Source: Deltaproteobacteria bacterium
Lineage (GTDB): Bacteria > Desulfobacterota > Desulfobacteria > Desulfobacterales > B30-G6
Direction: 5' to 3'
Assembly (NCBI GenBank): GCA_003647375.1
Contig: QMMS01000010.1
Coordinates: 1-33,772 of the forward strand
DNA: 33,772 nucleotides
Positions within the stretch are counted from its first letter, which is position 1. Each line of letters begins with the position of its first letter. The notes under the pieces are model-generated. The model was not told where the DNA came from. It did no database searches and saw nothing but the letters and a program-made list of their open reading frames with translations. Below, piece after piece: positions 31,219 to 33,772 of the stretch. A program made the position numbers and the translations under genes.

Positions 31219-32583
31219 ATGACACCTGTATTTTATGATGTTGTATATCGTGGGAAATTACTTCCGGGTTTCGATATTGATGGTGTAAAATCTAAACTGA
31301 TGGATCTGTTTTCAATCAGCGAAGAAAAAGCCATGAAAATACTTAAGAGCAAAGGAATAGCTTTAAAAAAGAATACGGATGAGATTTCTGCTAAAAAGTA
31401 TGAAACTGCTCTGAGACGAATAGGGATGGAAGTCACTTTGACCAGAAGCAAGAAAGAGCCCGATTCCGGAGAAACATCAAAGGTACCCCCTGATGAAGGA
31501 ACGATAAAACAAGAACCTATTGAAACGGAAAAAGTTAAAAAAGCGGATCGGGCACCTGCAGAAGAAGATGTGAGCGCTGATCCGGAATCTTCACAAGAAG
31601 GGGATGGGGTTTCAAAAGTTCCCTTTGAATTCAGCGGCTCGGGGTCGGAATACTTTAAAATCTGGCTTGTGAATATTATTTTATCGGTCATCACAATCGG
31701 CATTTACTCGGCCTGGGCCAAAGTGAGACGTAAGCAGTACTTTTATGGCAGTACGAAGCTTTTTGGGAGCAGTTTTGAATATTTAGCCGACCCTGTAAAA
31801 ATCCTCAAAGGACGTCTTATCGTTGTCGGTTTTTTTATTCTTTACTCGGCGTTGTCTAATTTGCTTCCGCTTGTTTCCGGTATTATGAGTCTGGTATTTA
31901 TTCTGATTCTTCCCTGGTTGATCGTTCGGTCGCTTGTATTTAATGCGCGTAACAGTGCTTTGAGAAATGTTCGATTCGGTTTCAAGGGAAGTATCAAAGA
32001 AGCCGTAAAGGTCTACATTCTGTGGCCGCTTGCAGCAGCCCTGACGCTGGGTGCTCTTTCTCCCTATGTGTTTTTTCGTCAGAAAAAATTTGTTGTCGAA
32101 AACACCGTTTACGGCAGAACCGCCTTTGTCTTTACTGCAACGGCACGGGAGTATTATCGGATTTTTTTCGGTGCTCTCATTCCGATCATTACCGGAATTA
32201 TTCTTATGGCGGTAGCCGCCTTCTTCCTTCCGCCTGTTTCCGCCCTGGTATTCCTGGTTTTATACCTTTACCTGATGGCTTATTTTTCAGTGAAGACCAC
32301 CAATCTTCTATTCAACACCAGCAGTCTATCCCATCACCGGTTTGAGGCTGGATTGAAAACAGGCGAATATATGATGCTTGTTTTGACCAACTCCCTGGGT
32401 GTTGCGGTAACCCTGGGATTGTTCTTTCCCTGGGCAAAGGTCAGGACCGTTCAATACAAACTTCAGCATATAGCGTTGTTGGCTTCCGGAAACCTTGAGG
32501 GCTTCATTGCCGACGAGGAAAAGCAAGTGAGTGCCATTGGTGAAGAGATCGGTGATTTTTTTGATATGGACTTTGGTTTATGA
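31219..32583 (+). CDS. DUF898/YjgN-like membrane protein with N-terminal ligand-type domain
   Basis: A 454-aa protein. Residues 1-75 (YRGKLLPGFDIDGVKSKLMDLF to IGMEVTL) match a small N-terminal domain common in Desulfobacterota membrane proteins. Residues 76-135 are a charged, low-complexity linker. The rest (about 138-430) is the YjgN-like region: FEFSGSGSEYFKIWLVNIILS, then YSAWAKVRRKQYFYGST, several hydrophobic helices, and a repeat of the same pattern near 380-412 (LVLTNSLGVAVTLGLFFPWAKVR). Function is unknown. A strong ribosome-binding site AGGAGGAG precedes ATG 31219. The M48 protease gene overlaps its last 4 bases, and this linkage is common in the family. Confidence 0.88.
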   Translation: MTPVFYDVVYRGKLLPGFDIDGVKSKLMDLFSISEEKAMKILKSKGIALKKNTDEISAKKYETALRRIGMEVTLTRSKKEPDSGETSKVPPDEGTIKQEPIETEKVKKADRAPAEEDVSADPESSQEGDGVSKVPFEFSGSGSEYFKIWLVNIILSVITIGIYSAWAKVRRKQYFYGSTKLFGSSFEYLADPVKILKGRLIVVGFFILYSALSNLLPLVSGIMSLVFILILPWLIVRSLVFNARNSALRNVRFGFKGSIKEAVKVYILWPLAAALTLGALSPYVFFRQKKFVVENTVYGRTAFVFTATAREYYRIFFGALIPIITGIILMAVAAFFLPPVSALVFLVLYLYLMAYFSVKTTNLLFNTSSLSHHRFEAGLKTGEYMMLVLTNSLGVAVTLGLFFPWAKVRTVQYKLQHIALLASGNLEGFIADEEKQVSAIGEEIGDFFDMDFGL

Positions 32584-33626
32584 TCTCCGCTAAAGGGAAA
32601 TGGTATGATGGGAGAACATCGGCAGCAGAGGATGTTGTGTGCATTGTCTACGATAACGGTGCTGTTCGCATTGAACGGATGAGCGATGGTGGCCTGATCC
32701 TGAGCAGGTCACGTTTTGATATTGAAATATCGCCAAGGTTGGCCAATACGCAACGTTACCTTCTTTTTCCTCAAGGTGAAAAATTTGAGACTGACGACAA
32801 TGATACGGTTGACCGGATAGAAACCCGATTTACAAAACCGTCGTGGCTCAAAATCGTTTACAGACTGGAGAGTCACTGGCGGTATGTTTTACCTGCCCTG
32901 GCATTGCTGCTTTTTATTCTCTGGGGTGGTATGTCTTATGGGATTCCATGGGTTGCCAAAACGATCGCCTACAGACTCCCTCCCTCCATGCTTAGTTTCG
33001 CCAGCAGTCAAACACTTGATATCTTGGATCGATCTGTTTTCGAACCGTCGGAACTGGATGCTAAAACCCAAAAGAGAATCTTGAAACACTTCCAGCCGGT
33101 GATGGAGATGCATTCAGATTATATGTTGGAGATCGTGTTCAGAAAAGGCGGGAGGATAGGCCCGAATGCATTTGCCCTGCCCAACGGTGTCATTGTTTTT
33201 ACAGATGAAATGATTCAGATAGCAGAACATGACGATGAACTCTTAGCTGTTCTGACCCATGAAATAGGACATATTGTACATCGGCATGGTATGAGAAGAC
33301 TGATTCAGGACTCTATTTTGGGCTTTGTTCTATTGGCGATTACAGGGGATGTGTCGGGATCGTCAGAACTTTTCCTTGGTTTGCCGGTTTTGTTGACGGA
33401 ATTGGCATATTCAAGAAAATTTGAAAGGGAGGCGGACGAATATGCTTTAACCAGCATGCACACCAGTGGCATATCACCCGCCCACTTTGCTTTTTTAATG
33501 CGCCGGATTGAAAACCAGAAGGCAACCGCGCCGGATATCGCGTCTGGAAAATGGATCAATTATTTATCGACGCACCCGCTGACGGAAGAACGGCTAAAGG
33601 GATTCGATGAACAGGACCTAAGGTGA
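32580..33626 (+). CDS. M48-family membrane metalloprotease
   Basis: A 348-aa protein with a ~100-residue N-terminal region, one strong transmembrane segment (about 102-122), and a C-terminal M48 peptidase. The zinc site is HEIGH (227-231) with third ligand E284 in EREADEY, and NGVIVFTDEM and AYSRKFEREAD are typical. A LSTHPLTEERL motif ends the domain. ATG 32580 overlaps the previous stop (ATGA), so the pair is coupled. It likely degrades or processes envelope proteins in partnership with the YjgN-like protein. The fold resembles periplasmic BepA/YfgC or HtpX-type enzymes; orientation is not certain. Confidence 0.93.
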   Translation: MISAKGKWYDGRTSAAEDVVCIVYDNGAVRIERMSDGGLILSRSRFDIEISPRLANTQRYLLFPQGEKFETDDNDTVDRIETRFTKPSWLKIVYRLESHWRYVLPALALLLFILWGGMSYGIPWVAKTIAYRLPPSMLSFASSQTLDILDRSVFEPSELDAKTQKRILKHFQPVMEMHSDYMLEIVFRKGGRIGPNAFALPNGVIVFTDEMIQIAEHDDELLAVLTHEIGHIVHRHGMRRLIQDSILGFVLLAITGDVSGSSELFLGLPVLLTELAYSRKFEREADEYALTSMHTSGISPAHFAFLMRRIENQKATAPDIASGKWINYLSTHPLTEERLKGFDEQDLR

Positions 33627-33649
33627 GCGTTTCAAATTAGTTAGTGTCC

Positions 33650-33772
33650 GTCCAGAAATGAGGATTTTTACGTGAGATCAAGGCGGACGACAGATTTAAC
33701 CCGGAGTAATAGCGTGCTATTTTGAGGAGTTAAATCATGGCGTCCAACGCCGATATCGCGGAAAAAGACCAT
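33650..33772. repeat. Partial palindromic intergenic repeat at window edge
   Basis: After the protease stop the sequence TGTCCGTCCAG leads into an imperfect palindrome. GGACGACAGATTTAAC on the left matches the reverse complement of GTTAAATCATGGCGTCC on the right, centred on AATAGCGTGCTATTTT near 33709-33724. The element continues past the window edge. Its AATAGC-x-GCTATT core recalls the repeat at 5326-5503, though the flanks differ. It may be a MITE/REP-like family member or a bidirectional terminator. Confidence 0.55.

Overview
The window looks like a chromosomal segment of an anaerobic, probably sulfate-reducing member of the Desulfobacterota (Desulfobacterales-like). This is inferred from gene content, not from a marker gene. 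It carries a MetVF/HdrABC/MvhD-type gene set, many PAS histidine kinases, Cys-rich sensor domains, a sigma-54 activator, and a probable selenocysteine codon in a heterodisulfide-reductase-like gene. There are no rRNA or tRNA genes, IS transposases or CRISPR arrays.

Layout. 1-1800: end of a Gly/Met-rich repeat protein, a terminator, and a Tat-exported multicopper oxidase. 1801-2415: a gene-poor spacer with several small hairpins. 2416-3457: two small alpha/beta-barrel-type proteins. 3509-5317: a cyclophilin-like gene divergent from a diadenylate-cyclase-family gene. 5503-10287 (minus): signalling genes in the order receiver, two ACT-like proteins, PAS kinase, receiver-PAS-kinase. A long imperfect palindrome lies between the last two. 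10369-18067 (minus): the redox/C1 operon, in transcription order a TusA-like protein lacking its Cys, a fused HdrC-HdrB-like protein with in-frame UGA, a MetF paralogue, a double-length HdrA, MvhD, MetV and MetF. A GG-N10-GC sigma-54 promoter precedes it. A divergent PAS-AAA-Fis activator (18282-19685) is the obvious regulator. 19686-22745 (minus): metY-metX-metW with overlapping reading frames; a broken ThiF-like gene lies upstream. 23706-27359 (plus): hemerythrin protein, Cys-rich/cNMP/Ser-Thr kinase, Cys-rich/PP2C phosphatase and HPP membrane protein, downstream of an FNR-like site. 27567-28691: an AT-rich ATPase gene. 28708-31101 (minus): a Cys-cluster protein and a Kef-type antiporter. 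31219-33626 (plus): a DUF898-type membrane protein overlapping an M48 protease. The window ends inside a palindromic intergenic repeat.

How it fits together. The central operon probably makes a cytoplasmic flavin/Fe-S complex that couples methylene-tetrahydrofolate chemistry to ferredoxin, NAD(H) or disulfide electron carriers, as proposed for the acetogen MetVF-HdrABC-MvhD complex. The strongest novelty is the UGA at 17055-17057. It sits where the HdrB/HdrD-type family has Cys, the frame stays open through a complete CCG motif, and a SECIS-like hairpin lies at the right distance. A conventional annotation would split this gene in two and lose about 40 residues. The second notable module is the kinase/phosphatase pair sharing one Cys-rich N-terminal domain, beside a hemerythrin gene and an FNR-like site, which suggests redox- or oxygen-responsive protein phosphorylation.
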